A stretch of DNA of 64,000 bases from Desulforapulum autotrophicum (GCA_020723285.1 DYJE01000001.1:249509-313508); one strand, 5' to 3'; positions 29,720-38,822 are shown, numbered from the stretch's first letter. Notes: a model not told the origin generated them from the sequence alone. Program-made: numbers and translations.

Positions 29720-30007
29720 AAGGATTGAGGGACAATCGACTGCCCTCACGGTGGAATATCCGTTAAATACGTTGGATCGTCCGCCGGGTTCTTCACAGAT
29801 CAACATCTAAATCCACATGGAGGTATCTTAATCATCACCGACAAAAAATCGGATTTAAGACGAGAAGAGAGAGTTAATCCAGTTAGATGTAAATATCCTT
29901 GATCAAGGTGGAAAAATTGGTCCGACCGGTGACGGGCCTTTGACACCGCCTGCACCAACGAGAGGATGCGCGACGTGCACAGCAGATTTCTGCTGTGCAC
30001 TTTTTTT
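29720..30007 (+). ncRNA. Candidate structured non-coding RNA or leader, unknown class
   Basis: The stretch between the promoter-like site and the terminator has no reading frame but several possible stems: TGAGGG/CCCTCA (29726-29748), ACATCTAA/TTAGATGT (about 29803 with 29882), CCGA/TCGG around an A-rich loop near 29840, the palindrome CCTTGATCAAGG near 29897, and the terminator itself. It does not match 6S, SRP, RNase P, tmRNA or any riboswitch consensus that I can recognise. It could be a free transcript of about 280 bases or an attenuator leader of the downstream enoyl-CoA hydratase-bioA pair. Confidence 0.4.
29975..30007 (+). terminator. Strong intrinsic terminator
   Basis: Perfect 12-bp stem GTGCACAGCAGA / TCTGCTGTGCAC with a 2-base loop, followed directly by seven T residues. 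It lies about 107 bases before the enoyl-CoA hydratase ATG and has no protein gene upstream on this strand. Confidence 0.88.
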
Positions 30008-30113
30008 GATTATGGCTCAATGAATCACCTTGAGAACGGAACGCCATGATGGTAAAGTGCTTTTTTGTTTTTTATTCATGCAGAAGAGGTTTAACAGACA
30101 AAGGGGACACATC

Positions 30114-30875
30114 ATGAGCAGCCTGATTTACAGAAACGAAAACGGCATCGGTTATCTCACATTCAACAGACCGGACAAGTACAACGCCCTTGACGAACCC
30201 ATGGTTCTCGAACTGGAGCAGTTCTTCCGGGAACGCATGTACGACGACGACACCCGGGTGATCATCCTGGACGGCGGAAACGCCAAGGGTTTCTGCGCCG
30301 GGCTTGACATGAGGTCCTTCGGCCCCGAGATCTTCAGCATGAAACCTGTGAAGGCCTACAACGCCCAGGCACGGATGAGCCGGCTTCTTTTGGCCATGCG
30401 CCAGATTCCCCAGCCGGTCATCGCCTGCGTCCACGGCTCGGCTGCGGGCCTGGGGTTTTCCATGACCATGGCGTCGGACTTGAGGATCATCAGCGACGAC
30501 GCCCGTTTTTCAGCGGCCTACATCAACATCGACCTCGGCGGAGCCGACATGGCTTCCAGCTATTTTCTGCCCCGGCTCATCGGATCGGGCCGTGCCAACG
30601 AATACCTGCTCACCGGCAACTGGATGGACGCGGACACCGCCATGGCCCTGGGTTTCGCCAGCCGGAAAGTCCCACGGGAAAAACTGATGGAAACCGCCGA
30701 AGAATTTGCCAAGACCATGCTGCAAAAAAATCCCATGGGCATCCGAATGACCAAGGAAGCCATTTCCATCAGCATCGATGCGGGCGGCCTCGAAGCCTGT
30801 CTTCACATGGAAGACAGAAACCAGATGATGATCGCCTACGCCAACAAACTGTCCTCCATCGAAGGACAGGCTTGA
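30114..30875 (+). CDS. Enoyl-CoA hydratase/isomerase (crotonase family)
   Basis: A 253-residue crotonase-fold protein. Near residues 62-72 is the oxyanion-hole segment [11 protein letters not shown], and near 105-120 the second oxyanion motif [11 protein letters not shown]. The residues that align with the catalytic glutamates are not both obvious (D in [11 protein letters not shown]), so it may be a hydratase, isomerase or hydrolase. The ATG after AAAGGGG was chosen over a longer frame. Its stop overlaps the bioA start (TGATG), so the two are translated together. This pairing suggests a part in making or trimming the pimeloyl precursor of biotin, or may be chance. Confidence 0.85.
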   Translation: MSSLIYRNENGIGYLTFNRPDKYNALDEPMVLELEQFFRERMYDDDTRVIILDGGNAKGFCAGLDMRSFGPEIFSMKPVKAYNAQARMSRLLLAMRQIPQPVIACVHGSAAGLGFSMTMASDLRIISDDARFSAAYINIDLGGADMASSYFLPRLIGSGRANEYLLTGNWMDADTAMALGFASRKVPREKLMETAEEFAKTMLQKNPMGIRMTKEAISISIDAGGLEACLHMEDRNQMMIAYANKLSSIEGQA

Positions 30876-32149
30876 TGCTGCCGACCCTCCTTGATTTTGA
30901 CAGGGACCATATCTGGCACCCCTACACGTCGATGATCAATCCGCTTCCGGTTTACGAAGTGGTTTCAGCAAAAGGTGTCCGGCTGACACTGAAAGACGGC
31001 CGGACGCTCATCGACGGCATGTCGTCCTGGTGGGCCGCCATCCACGGATACAACCACCCCGTTCTGAACAAGGCCGTGACCGATCAGCTCGGACGGATGG
31101 CCCATGTGATGTTCGGCGGCATCACCCATGAACCGGCAGTAAACCTTGCCGCCCTTCTGGTGGACCTGACCCCGCCCCTGCTTTCCCAAGTGTTTTTATG
31201 CGATTCGGGTTCGGTGGCCGTGGAAGTGGCCATGAAAATGGCGGTGCAGTACTGGCACGCCGCCGGAAAACCGGACAAAAAGAAATTCATAACGGTCCGG
31301 AACGGATACCATGGCGACACCACCGGAGCCATGAGCGTCTGTGATCCCGATACCGGGATGCACAGCCTGTTCAAGGGCTTTGTCCCAGAGCAGGTTTTTG
31401 CCGATGCCCCACGCTGCGGTTTTCATGACACCCTGACCGGCGAAGATACGAAAAGCCTTGAGCGCCTCATGGAAACAAACCATGACACGCTGGCGGCCCT
31501 GATCCTGGAACCTGTGGTTCAAGGCGCGGGCGGCATGCGTTTTTATTCGCCGGACTACCTGAAAAAAGCACGGGAACTCTGCGACATTTTCGGGGTTCTC
31601 CTGATTTTCGACGAAATCGCAACGGGTTTCGGGCGGACGGGAAAGATGTTCGCCTGTGAACACGCCGGAGTTTCACCCGATATTCTCTGTGTGGGCAAAG
31701 CCCTCACCGGCGGTTACATGACCCTTGCCGCCACCCTGACCACTGTTGAGGTCAGTCATACGATTTCCTCAGGCTATCCCGGAGCGTTCATGCACGGCCC
31801 CACGTTCATGGGAAATCCCCTGGCCTGCTCCGTGGCCTGCGCCAGTATCCGGCTGCTGCTTTCAAGTGACTGGGAAAAAAAGGTGGGCCGCATCGAAAAC
31901 ATGCTTGTTGAAGGGCTCTCACCCGCAAAAACTTTTGATCATGTGGCGGATGTCCGATGCCTTGGAGCCATCGGAGTGATTGAAATGAAAAAGCCCGTGG
32001 ACATGGCCCGGATTCAGAAACGATTCGTGGAAAAAGGGGTGTGGGTCCGGCCTTTCGGGAAGCTGGTTTACGTCATGCCGCCGTTTATCATGTCTGATGA
32101 AGATCTTGAAACTTTGACGACTGCTTTGGTGGATGTGGTTTCAGAATAA
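30875..32149 (+). CDS. bioA: Adenosylmethionine-8-amino-7-oxononanoate aminotransferase
   Basis: A 424-residue class III aminotransferase with BioA hallmarks: HIWHPYTSM at the N-terminus, [13 protein letters not shown], the cofactor segment [15 protein letters not shown], the metal/phosphate loop [14 protein letters not shown] and the PLP lysine in [11 protein letters not shown]. It converts 7-keto-8-aminopelargonate to 7,8-diaminopelargonate using S-adenosylmethionine in biotin synthesis. No other bio gene lies in the window. A 1-base TGATG overlap couples it to the crotonase gene. Confidence 0.93.
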   Translation: MLPTLLDFDRDHIWHPYTSMINPLPVYEVVSAKGVRLTLKDGRTLIDGMSSWWAAIHGYNHPVLNKAVTDQLGRMAHVMFGGITHEPAVNLAALLVDLTPPLLSQVFLCDSGSVAVEVAMKMAVQYWHAAGKPDKKKFITVRNGYHGDTTGAMSVCDPDTGMHSLFKGFVPEQVFADAPRCGFHDTLTGEDTKSLERLMETNHDTLAALILEPVVQGAGGMRFYSPDYLKKARELCDIFGVLLIFDEIATGFGRTGKMFACEHAGVSPDILCVGKALTGGYMTLAATLTTVEVSHTISSGYPGAFMHGPTFMGNPLACSVACASIRLLLSSDWEKKVGRIENMLVEGLSPAKTFDHVADVRCLGAIGVIEMKKPVDMARIQKRFVEKGVWVRPFGKLVYVMPPFIMSDEDLETLTTALVDVVSE

Positions 32150-32171
32150 CACTCATGGAATGACACTCTCA

Positions 32172-32419
32172 TCGTAGGTCGGATTGAGGCACGAAATCCG
32201 ACACATGCCCCCCATCCTTATCAAGCGGCGGCTTACCATGTGTTATTCAATCTCTGTCATATAAAGGGCTTCACGGTTGTGCAGCCGTTCGATTGTTCTG
32301 TGGATCGGGCCAGTTGTCGGGTTTTTGAACCCGACCTACGATGTGCCGGTTCCCCGATCATCGAAACCGTTGATCCCCATCACTCTCATCGTAGACTGGA
32401 TTGAGGCACGAAATCCGAC
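32172..32419. repeat. Dispersed inverted-repeat element plus an extra left end
   Basis: Left hairpin unit at 32172-32202 (TCGTAG + GTCGGATT...AATCCGAC), right inverse unit at 32316-32341, then a second left unit at 32389-32419 with a mutated stem (GTAGACTGG). The core lacks the long conserved block of the 42 and 47 kb copies. It fills the space between bioA and the convergent barrel gene. Confidence 0.8.
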
Positions 32420-32441
32420 ACATCCCCCCCATCTTTTTTTT

Positions 32442-33629
32442 TTACATGTCAAACGACCATTCCAGGCGGAAACTGTCTTCCACATAATCATCATCGTCAG
32501 GTTCCTCTTCGTCGGTCCTCCGGTATTCACCGGATACTGACCAGCGTTTGGAAATATCCCATGACATCCCGGCCTTGATCTGATTTTTTTGTACTTTCTT
32601 GCGGTAATGATCCACGTCAAGGGCATTGTCCGATGAATAATCGGATGTCCGCCATTCGTATCCCGCGAACACGGCAAAATCGTCCGTCACGTTGAAAGAC
32701 GGGGCTATGGAAAACCCGTGCCGGGTGCATGAGCGGTCGATGTTCGTGGTCAGGGCCGCATTCTCCCTGATCTCACCGTCTCCGTTCACATCGACGGATC
32801 TAACCGTTTCATCGTAAAGCACGAGTTCCTCATCGCCGGGAGACGAAAGACGGTCGTATTGCCATGCAAGATCCAGCTGGATGCGTGAAAGGAATCCCAG
32901 CCTGACGACAAGTCCGCATGTGGCTGTTTTTCGGTCCCTGTTATCGAACACAGGCTCGTAAGTACGGAATGACGATCCGCCGAAAGGTTCAATATCAAGC
33001 TTTGAAAGAACATTCCCCTTTTCTTTGATCAACGTATGCCGGTAGGACAGACTGCCTTCGAATTCATCGTACCGTGCGGCGGAATAAGTCCGCTCGTCTC
33101 TTGCGATATTCCCGTTTCCATTGTCGTCATCAGCGTCGCTCAGATAATTCTTCCTGAAGGCATCGTGAAGGTATGTCCATTTAAACTGAACCTTTCCGCG
33201 CTCACCCACATCCTGGGCCACGGAACCCCCGGCCTCGAAATCGTTCTTTTCATGGTTTTCCCTGAAACAGCGGTATTGTCCCCAGATACCCGTCCGGATT
33301 CTGCCCCCCGCGAAACCCAGGGCATCCAGGGACAAACCGATCCTCGGCGTGACGATCACATCGGAAACGTTTTCCATGCCGTCATATCGTCCGCTTAGCA
33401 CATCCGCCTGCTCAGGATTTTCCATGCTGTCTTTCTGATCTTCACTGAGCTGAAACACATTGTCATTGTATTCCACGGCGGTTTCAAAGAAAAAAGAGAC
33501 ATCGCTCCCGCCCGCTTTTCCTTGCCCGTCCATACTGACAGTCCCGGCGGATGACGCCGAAGATGCAGCCATGATCATCAGGGCGGCCCAACCCATGATC
33601 TGTTTCTGATAAAGAAAATGAATTCTCAT
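32442..33629 (-). CDS. Outer-membrane beta-barrel protein of the VTC operon
   Basis: A 395-residue protein with a signal peptide (ALMIMAASSASSAG) and some 14-16 predicted amphipathic strands. Acidic loops include DADDDNGNG and DVNGDGEI, which look calcium-binding, and the end FRLEWSFDM resembles a barrel C-terminal strand. It starts with ATGA overlap on the DUF4956 gene. The family looks like the uncharacterised outer-membrane proteins that accompany VTC/DUF4956 pairs. A porin or exporter role for the product of the operon is inferred. Confidence 0.7.
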   Translation of the reverse strand: MRIHFLYQKQIMGWAALMIMAASSASSAGTVSMDGQGKAGGSDVSFFFETAVEYNDNVFQLSEDQKDSMENPEQADVLSGRYDGMENVSDVIVTPRIGLSLDALGFAGGRIRTGIWGQYRCFRENHEKNDFEAGGSVAQDVGERGKVQFKWTYLHDAFRKNYLSDADDDNGNGNIARDERTYSAARYDEFEGSLSYRHTLIKEKGNVLSKLDIEPFGGSSFRTYEPVFDNRDRKTATCGLVVRLGFLSRIQLDLAWQYDRLSSPGDEELVLYDETVRSVDVNGDGEIRENAALTTNIDRSCTRHGFSIAPSFNVTDDFAVFAGYEWRTSDYSSDNALDVDHYRKKVQKNQIKAGMSWDISKRWSVSGEYRRTDEEEPDDDDYVEDSFRLEWSFDM

Positions 33630-34294
33630 GCGTCCATTCCTTCATGATCCGCAAGATTCACATAATCACGGGGAAGGTCGGGCCGCCGGTATAGTATCTT
33701 CAGCCTGGCCGTATCGTTCAGAAAATTGAGGGTGTCGATCTCGGCCCGTTTGACCTGAAGGCCGGTCCGTTCTCTCAGGTCTTCGATCAGAAGCCTGTAG
33801 TTTTCCGGTTTGATCAGATCGATTTTTTCATACGTGATCAGCCGCACCGTATCGTCATCGTGAAACACGTCGCTTTCCAGGAAATAGATGATCAGTGTGA
33901 GGGTGATGTTGGCGAGTAACAGCTCCGCATAACTGATCTTGTCGTCGCTCAGGGCGTTCAGAACGGCGATGATGATCACGGCGAACATGTATGTCATCTC
34001 CCGGATGGGAATCTGCTCGGTTCTGTACCTTAAAATGGCAAACACGGCGAACAGTCCGAAAGCGAAACCGATTTTCAGCTTGATGCTTTCCATGAGGAAG
34101 CAGATGAAGAAAATGGCGATGTTGATCACCATGGCGGTGAACACGTAATCCCGCTGTTTGTAAATGGGATAGAAAATTCCCCGGATAATGATCAGCGTAA
34201 ACACCAGATCGATGATCAGTTTGAAAAGCAAGCAGTTGAAATCCTGGGAATTGACAAGCTGTATACCGAACAGCGTATGGCTTTCAAAATAGGT
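33626..34294 (-). CDS. DUF4956 membrane protein
   Basis: A 222-residue inner-membrane protein with about four helices and the conserved DUF4956 block FGLFAVFAILRYRTEQIPIREMTY-like region near residue 85, then a soluble C-terminal domain. DUF4956 genes are regularly next to VTC-domain genes, as here. Role unknown. The start at 34294 was chosen because AAAGG lies 5-6 bases upstream; an ATG at 34312 is also in frame. It overlaps the barrel gene by ATGA. Confidence 0.8.
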   Translation of the reverse strand, partial: TYFESHTLFGIQLVNSQDFNCLLFKLIIDLVFTLIIIRGIFYPIYKQRDYVFTAMVINIAIFFICFLMESIKLKIGFAFGLFAVFAILRYRTEQIPIREMTYMFAVIIIAVLNALSDDKISYAELLLANITLTLIIYFLESDVFHDDDTVRLITYEKIDLIKPENYRLLIEDLRERTGLQVKRAEIDTLNFLNDTARLKILYRRPDLPRDYVNLADHEGMDA

Positions 34295-34305
34295 CATAAA
34301 CACCT

Positions 34306-35145
34306 TTAACATCCTTTTGTGTGTCCATTTGGAAGAGGAATCCTGTTTTTTTCAAGAAAAAGCATCGATTCCTTGAAACGGTTGTATCGGTCATTTTTCC
34401 CAAGAAAGATGACACCCATGCAATATTTGCTGAACTGTGCGGGCAGGATGCCCATGGCTTTCATGGTCAGGGAAAAATGGGACGACATGAGAACCCGGGG
34501 CTGTTTCAGCTCCGCCACCACCAGGCTGTCCATGGCCAGGTCCCTTTGTTCATCGGAAAACGTGAGATCCAGATCAAATGTGATCCGCTCATGGGTTTCC
34601 GGATGAGTCAGGGCGATGCGGCGGTAATTCACCCAGACCACCGGTTTGAGACGATCGATCCTGATCTCCGAATCCCGGTCCGTGATATGGTCCCGGATAA
34701 AGGCCAGGGTGTCATTCCGCAGACATTCCGATTCCGGGACCTCATCGATCAGCAATCTGTCCTTGATTGTTTTCCGTTTGTTTGTCTTGCATTTCACCTC
34801 GAAATAGCTTTTCCCGGTTTCCCTGTATGTCCGGCAACGGATCTTGTAACGGCTGAGCTTCTTGTTGTGATGCTGGCGGTAAAAGAAGTAATCGTCCGTA
34901 TCGAAATAAAGGGTGTTGTATGTCGAAATGCGTTTTTTCCTGATTTCAACAATCCCGTAATCATCCATCATGCCGCTTAAAACGGACTTCAGCATATCGG
35001 CGTGAAAAACGTATTTCGTGTCGTATCTCTTCATCAGTCCCATGGCATCCGCTTTTTCAAGATCCACGGCGTTAAAGCGTTCAATGTCACGTTCAATGGA
35101 ATGCATCATGCAATCACCGGTTTTCATACCTGGGTTACTGTTCAC
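34306..35145 (-). CDS. VTC-domain (polyphosphate polymerase-like) protein
   Basis: A 279-residue VTC-domain protein of the triphosphate tunnel fold. Motifs are RYDTKYVF, TLYFDTDDYFFY, KLSRYKIRCRTYRETGKSYFEVKCKTNKR (basic substrate tunnel) and late VVWVNYRRIAL. In yeast Vtc4 this domain makes polyphosphate from ATP; bacterial relatives are less well known. The frame opens with GTG overlapping the upstream stop as GTGA; ATGs at 35127, 35109 and 35106 are possible alternatives. It forms an operon with the EF-hand, DUF4956 and barrel genes. Confidence 0.85.
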   Translation of the reverse strand: MNSNPGMKTGDCMMHSIERDIERFNAVDLEKADAMGLMKRYDTKYVFHADMLKSVLSGMMDDYGIVEIRKKRISTYNTLYFDTDDYFFYRQHHNKKLSRYKIRCRTYRETGKSYFEVKCKTNKRKTIKDRLLIDEVPESECLRNDTLAFIRDHITDRDSEIRIDRLKPVVWVNYRRIALTHPETHERITFDLDLTFSDEQRDLAMDSLVVAELKQPRVLMSSHFSLTMKAMGILPAQFSKYCMGVIFLGKNDRYNRFKESMLFLEKNRIPLPNGHTKGC

Positions 35146-35528
35146 TCTAAAGTTTCCGATCCGTTTTCATCCGGCTCACCGGGAAAAGGGGGCGGAGTGA
35201 ATCCGGCTGGCCCTTTGATTCCATGCCCATCGGGCGGTCCTGCCGGACGTTCAAAACCTTTCTCGCTCATGCAGGTTTCAATGGCTTCCCGGTCAGGGCG
35301 GCCGTTTTCATCCACATCCACGGTTTCCATGCACTCTTCCATGGCCTGCCTGAAAGCTTCGTGCTCTGACGCTGTCGGCCTTTTCCGTTCCATGGACTGG
35401 GCATTGTCCTCTGAAAAAAACACGCGCATCAGCGCAAGGACCCCAAAAATCAAGATCATCCCGGAGATCCCCAGGGATTTCATGGCTTTCATGGCTTTTC
35501 GCTCTCTGTTCTCATTCTCGTCTTTCAT
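35142..35528 (-). CDS. Membrane-anchored protein with EF-hand-like motif
   Basis: A 128-residue protein with one N-terminal membrane helix (ISGMILIFGVLALMRVFF), a helix with paired cysteines, an EF-hand-like loop (DVDENGRPDREAIE) and a Pro/Gly-rich tail. The sequence C-x-E-T-V-D-V-D-x-N-G-R is close to calcium-binding EF-hands. AGGTG precedes the ATG. It is the first gene of the VTC operon and may sense calcium or stabilise the complex. No known family was recognised. Confidence 0.65.
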   Translation of the reverse strand: MKDENENRERKAMKAMKSLGISGMILIFGVLALMRVFFSEDNAQSMERKRPTASEHEAFRQAMEECMETVDVDENGRPDREAIETCMSEKGFERPAGPPDGHGIKGPAGFTPPPFPGEPDENGSETLE

Positions 35529-35769
35529 GATGGTTCACCTCATGTTTTTCTGTTTTTTTTATGACTCAGCATAATGCATACGCATAGTGTTTCCTTAAAA
35601 AGGACTATGCCATGGAAATATGGAAAAAATATGAAGGGAATATGTGTATAAAATGGAGAATGAGGACAAAGCCGGGCTTGACACAAAAAGGAAAGTCACG
35701 CATTCTGTGGTCCTTGACGCACGAATCTGTTAACCCGCGCAAGGCCATACTTTTAGTTGGAGGACACCC

Positions 35770-36204
35770 ATGAACGATATTTTGAAGCCATACCCCGTCG
35801 TCATCAGCATTCCTGTGGCCTGGGGAGAAATGGATGCTTTTCAGCATGTCAACAACGTGATCTATTTCAAGTATTTTGAAAGCGTCAGAATCGCCTATTT
35901 TGAACGACTGGACATGATGAACCTCATGGAGAAGACGGGAATCGGTCCGATCCTGGCGTCCACCCAGTGCCGTTATAAAATCCCCCTCACCTATCCGGAT
36001 ACGGTTTCCATCGGGACACGGGTTTCAGATATGAAAGACGACAGGTTCGTCATGGACTATATCGTGTACAGCCCGAAGCTCCGGACCGTGGCGGCCGAAG
36101 GCGAGGGACTGATTGTGGCCTACGACTACCGGAAAGGTTCGAAAGCCCATCTGCCCGAAGAGTTGAAGCAGCGGATCAAGACCCTTGAAGGGATTGCGGA
36201 ATAG
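35770..36204 (+). CDS. 4HBT/YbgC-type acyl-CoA thioesterase
   Basis: A 144-residue hot-dog-fold thioesterase. The catalytic Asp lies in GEMDAFQHVNN near residue 22, the usual place for YbgC/FadM-like 4-hydroxybenzoyl-CoA thioesterases, followed by YFKYFESVRIAYFE. It hydrolyses an acyl-CoA in the cytoplasm; chain preference cannot be told. GGAGG lies 6-7 bases before the ATG. The alpha/beta hydrolase gene follows 47 bases on, in the same direction. Confidence 0.88.
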   Translation: MNDILKPYPVVISIPVAWGEMDAFQHVNNVIYFKYFESVRIAYFERLDMMNLMEKTGIGPILASTQCRYKIPLTYPDTVSIGTRVSDMKDDRFVMDYIVYSPKLRTVAAEGEGLIVAYDYRKGSKAHLPEELKQRIKTLEGIAE

Positions 36205-36251
36205 CGGTTGCATCGTTTATTGATACCGATCTGAACGGAGAATCATTCCCT

Positions 36252-37136
36252 GTGCTTGAAACACCTTTTCATTGCGACTCGCATCCTGTGGACGGAGCGC
36301 TTCTGAGTTATCTGGACAGCGGCGGAACAAAACCGCCTCTGCATTTTTATCACGCCAACGGCTTTCCCGTCAGTGTCTACCTGCCGTTCATGACCCGCCT
36401 TGCCGATGATTTCCGGGTGATGGGCATGGGCCTCAGGGGCCAGGATGCCCAGGCCGACGGCAACACGTCCTGGCATCATGTGGCCGATGACCTGATCCAT
36501 TTCCTCGACGCACGACAGGCGGGACCGGTCATCGGAGTCGGCCACAGCGTGGGCGGCGTGGCCACCCTGATAGCCTCCGTGAAACGCCCGGACCTGTTCT
36601 CGAAAATGATTCTCATCGACCCGGCGATTCTTCCCTACCGGTATGTTGCGGGCATGGCCCTGATCCGGTCCATTGGCCGGAAAGACCGATTTTTTCTTGC
36701 CAAAAGAGCCAGAGGACGATTGAACGGCTGGCCTGACCGACAGACAGCCTACGATTACCTGAAAGCCAAAACCCTTTTCAGGAATTTCGAGGAACCTTAT
36801 CTTCGGTCCTATGTCACTTACGGTATGAAAGAATCGGCACAAGGCGGCGTGGAACTTTTATGCCCACCGGAAGCGGAAGCCCGTATTTTCGAAAACTATC
36901 CACTGGACGTCTGGATGTGGCCGAAACGTGTAACCGTTCCAACCCTGATCATCCGGGGCGATCACTCGGACGTTCTTTTTCACCGTTCCGTCCGTCGTTT
37001 CTGTGCCCATTGCAGGCATGCGGAATATACAACGATCAAACACGCGGGTCACCTCGTCCCCATGGAAAAATCCGATGAAGTCCTTTCAGCGATCTCTCAG
37101 TTCGCCCTAAAGGACCATCATCGATTTTTAAGTTAA
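36252..37136 (+). CDS. Alpha/beta hydrolase
   Basis: A 294-residue alpha/beta-fold hydrolase. The nucleophile Ser sits in the elbow GVGHSVGGVAT near residue 97, an acid in GDHSDV near 238, and the His in KHAGHLVPME near 266, giving a complete triad. There is no signal peptide. A GTG start is used with GGAG 11 bases upstream. It shares an operon-like arrangement with the thioesterase gene, so a role in acyl ester or CoA-ester turnover is plausible. It overlaps the convergent iron-sulfur gene by 4 bases at the 3' ends. Confidence 0.8.
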   Translation: MLETPFHCDSHPVDGALLSYLDSGGTKPPLHFYHANGFPVSVYLPFMTRLADDFRVMGMGLRGQDAQADGNTSWHHVADDLIHFLDARQAGPVIGVGHSVGGVATLIASVKRPDLFSKMILIDPAILPYRYVAGMALIRSIGRKDRFFLAKRARGRLNGWPDRQTAYDYLKAKTLFRNFEEPYLRSYVTYGMKESAQGGVELLCPPEAEARIFENYPLDVWMWPKRVTVPTLIIRGDHSDVLFHRSVRRFCAHCRHAEYTTIKHAGHLVPMEKSDEVLSAISQFALKDHHRFLS

Positions 37137-37870
37137 ATGGAATTTACAAGCGTTCCACGAATGCCCACCACCACTTCCTGAATGGGGATGTTCATGCCGG
37201 AGCGTTCCATGGCCCTTCGGATCACGGTCAGCATGGCCGAGCAGCAGGGCACTTCCATCACAGCCACGGTAACGCTGCGGATGCCGGATTGCTGAAAAAC
37301 CTGGACAAACTTTTCGATGTATTCTTCGGCGTTGTCGAATTTGGGACAGCCGATCATCACGGTTCTGCCTTTCAACAGTTCGCTGTGCATGGCCGGATAG
37401 GCCACGGGCACGCAGTCCGCGGCCACAAGAAGGTCTGCACCCTTGAGGAACGGGGCCGTGGGCGGAACCAGTTTGATCTGCACCGGCCAGTGACTCAGGG
37501 CGGAGGTTTCCTGGGACACGGCCCTCGGGGCATTGGCCGTCTGACAGGATCCCTGGGGCATGAAAGACTGGATATGGGATGACGGACATCCGCAGGCCAT
37601 GGGTTTGGCAGAAGCCTTGGCGTCACGCTGGGTCAGGTGCTCGTGAACCGCGTGTTCATCGAACTCGTCGGCTTCCCGCTCAATGATTTTAAGGGCGTCT
37701 TCCGGGCATTCCCCGATGCAGGCCCCAAGGCCGTCACACAGAAGGTCACGGATGATTTTCGCTTTGCCGTCCCTGATTTCTATGGCCCCTTCGGCGCAGG
37801 CCACCACGCACTGACCGCAGCCCGTGCATTTCTCTTCGTTGATTTCGATGATTTTTCTCATGACTTTCAT
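37133..37870 (-). CDS. Ferredoxin-domain iron-sulfur protein
   Basis: A 245-residue protein. An N-terminal ferredoxin domain has one complete [4Fe-4S] motif (C15, C18, C21, C25) and a second motif, CDGLGACIGEC, in which Leu48 stands where a cysteine is expected. The C-terminal half has CGCPSS and a Cys pair in EVPCCSAML, in an otherwise unassigned domain. Proteins of this kind often stand next to hybrid cluster protein genes, as here, where they may donate electrons. AAGGA lies 7 bases before the ATG. The HD gene upstream is 98 bases away with a repeat half-element between. Confidence 0.75.
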   Translation of the reverse strand: MKVMRKIIEINEEKCTGCGQCVVACAEGAIEIRDGKAKIIRDLLCDGLGACIGECPEDALKIIEREADEFDEHAVHEHLTQRDAKASAKPMACGCPSSHIQSFMPQGSCQTANAPRAVSQETSALSHWPVQIKLVPPTAPFLKGADLLVAADCVPVAYPAMHSELLKGRTVMIGCPKFDNAEEYIEKFVQVFQQSGIRSVTVAVMEVPCCSAMLTVIRRAMERSGMNIPIQEVVVGIRGTLVNSI

Positions 37871-37909
37871 GGCTATATCCTTCTGATTATTCTATTGATC
37901 TTGCCATTT

Positions 37910-37935
37910 GTCGGGTCTTGTGACCCGACCTACGA
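37910..37935 (-). repeat. Solo half-element of the dispersed repeat family
   Basis: Read on the minus strand: TCGTAG + GTCGGGTC, 4-base loop, GACCCGAC. It is one hairpin end without its partner, in the 98-base gap between two minus-strand genes, where it could act on the shared transcript. Confidence 0.75.
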
Positions 37936-37968
37936 CGGGTTGTCGTGATATTCGTGATCGGTTTTTCA

Positions 37969-38700
37969 TTAACTCAACAGAACCTTCCTTGCCACATCTC
38001 CGCCGTTTGAGGTGAGAAAGGATTTCTCGATGATCCGGTCCAGCTTGTCTGCCGACAATGGGTTTTCAGGTGCCCTGTCGTCTTCCAGGTTGGCGATGAG
38101 ATCCGCGTCGTAAAGAACCTTGAAGTTCACAGTCTCGTTTTCCCTGGGATGGTGGTGGTGGCCCACCATGTCGCAGACCTCGGCGATGAGTTCGGCTGTG
38201 GCCCCCAGTTTCTTTAAAATCGCTTCGGCAATGGGCGGCCCCAGTTCTTCCTGATACCTGGCCGCAGTGCTGTTGTATTGCCGCTCGGCTTCGTGAATCC
38301 CGATGTCGTGAAGGTACGCGGCACAGAGAATCACTGAAAGATTACCGTTTTCCTCTTTTCCTATGCGTTCGGCATAACGGGCCACGCGGGTGGCGTGCCC
38401 GATCCGTTTGAAATCACTTTTAAAATAACGTTTCATTTCAATGGCCACCCTGTCTTTCAACAGATCCCCCCGCTGGGCCAGAAGCTCGGGAGGCAGGGTT
38501 CCCAGACACTGTTCGGCGTACTGGCAGTATGAGGCGCAACCGAAATCCATTTTCGGATTGGCAAACCGGTGTCCGCAGGAGCCGCATTTCCGTGCCGTGT
38601 CGTCCTTGAAAAACTCAACCACAGTCCCGCATTTGGGACAGTTCGCTTCGAATATGGAGCCTTCGCTCCAGTACTGGGTGTCCTGACCTGGGCATCTCAT
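37969..38700 (-). CDS. Zinc-ribbon/HD-domain phosphohydrolase-like protein
   Basis: A 243-residue protein. A zinc ribbon (CPKC...CGSC, residues about 21-42) and further cysteines (CASYC) precede an HD domain: H of HATRVARYAE, HD in AAYLHDIGIHE, and H-H-H-H in MVGHHHHPREN. HD proteins hydrolyse nucleotides or phosphodiesters, or act as regulators. No GYP motif is present, so it is not a typical cyclic-di-GMP phosphodiesterase. Strong GGAGG ribosome site. It follows hcp in the same direction behind a hairpin. Confidence 0.8.
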   Translation of the reverse strand: MRCPGQDTQYWSEGSIFEANCPKCGTVVEFFKDDTARKCGSCGHRFANPKMDFGCASYCQYAEQCLGTLPPELLAQRGDLLKDRVAIEMKRYFKSDFKRIGHATRVARYAERIGKEENGNLSVILCAAYLHDIGIHEAERQYNSTAARYQEELGPPIAEAILKKLGATAELIAEVCDMVGHHHHPRENETVNFKVLYDADLIANLEDDRAPENPLSADKLDRIIEKSFLTSNGGDVARKVLLS

Positions 38701-38773
38701 AATGGGCTCCTCCTTATTATTTTCGGGTTTTCCCCTCCGCGATTGGTGGGGAAAACCGTTCCATTCCTGTTTT

Positions 38774-38809
38774 AAGCACCCCGTGTTCCGACAGGTCGCC
38801 GGGGTGCTT
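38774..38809. terminator. Hairpin terminator after hcp
   Basis: Stem AAGCACCCCG / CGGGGTGCTT, 10 bp, with a 16-base loop, between the stop of hcp and the HD gene. The flanking T-tract is short, so termination may be partial and allow read-through. Confidence 0.5.
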
Positions 38810-38822
38810 CGTTCGTCTCGTG

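Larger units (their letters stand above)
29557..30113. other. Large non-coding intergenic region
   Basis: No supportable protein gene lies in these 557 bases. The left part (29640-29760) is A/T-rich. It holds a promoter-like TTGACA, several complementary segments and a very strong terminator, described as separate entries, so a stand-alone small RNA or a regulated leader is likely. Confidence 0.6.

Noticed and set aside
29897-29908. CCTTGATCAAGG as a possible FNR site
   Set aside because: The half-sites have no 4-base spacer and it is not placed near a -10 element. It is more likely a stem in the non-coding unit.
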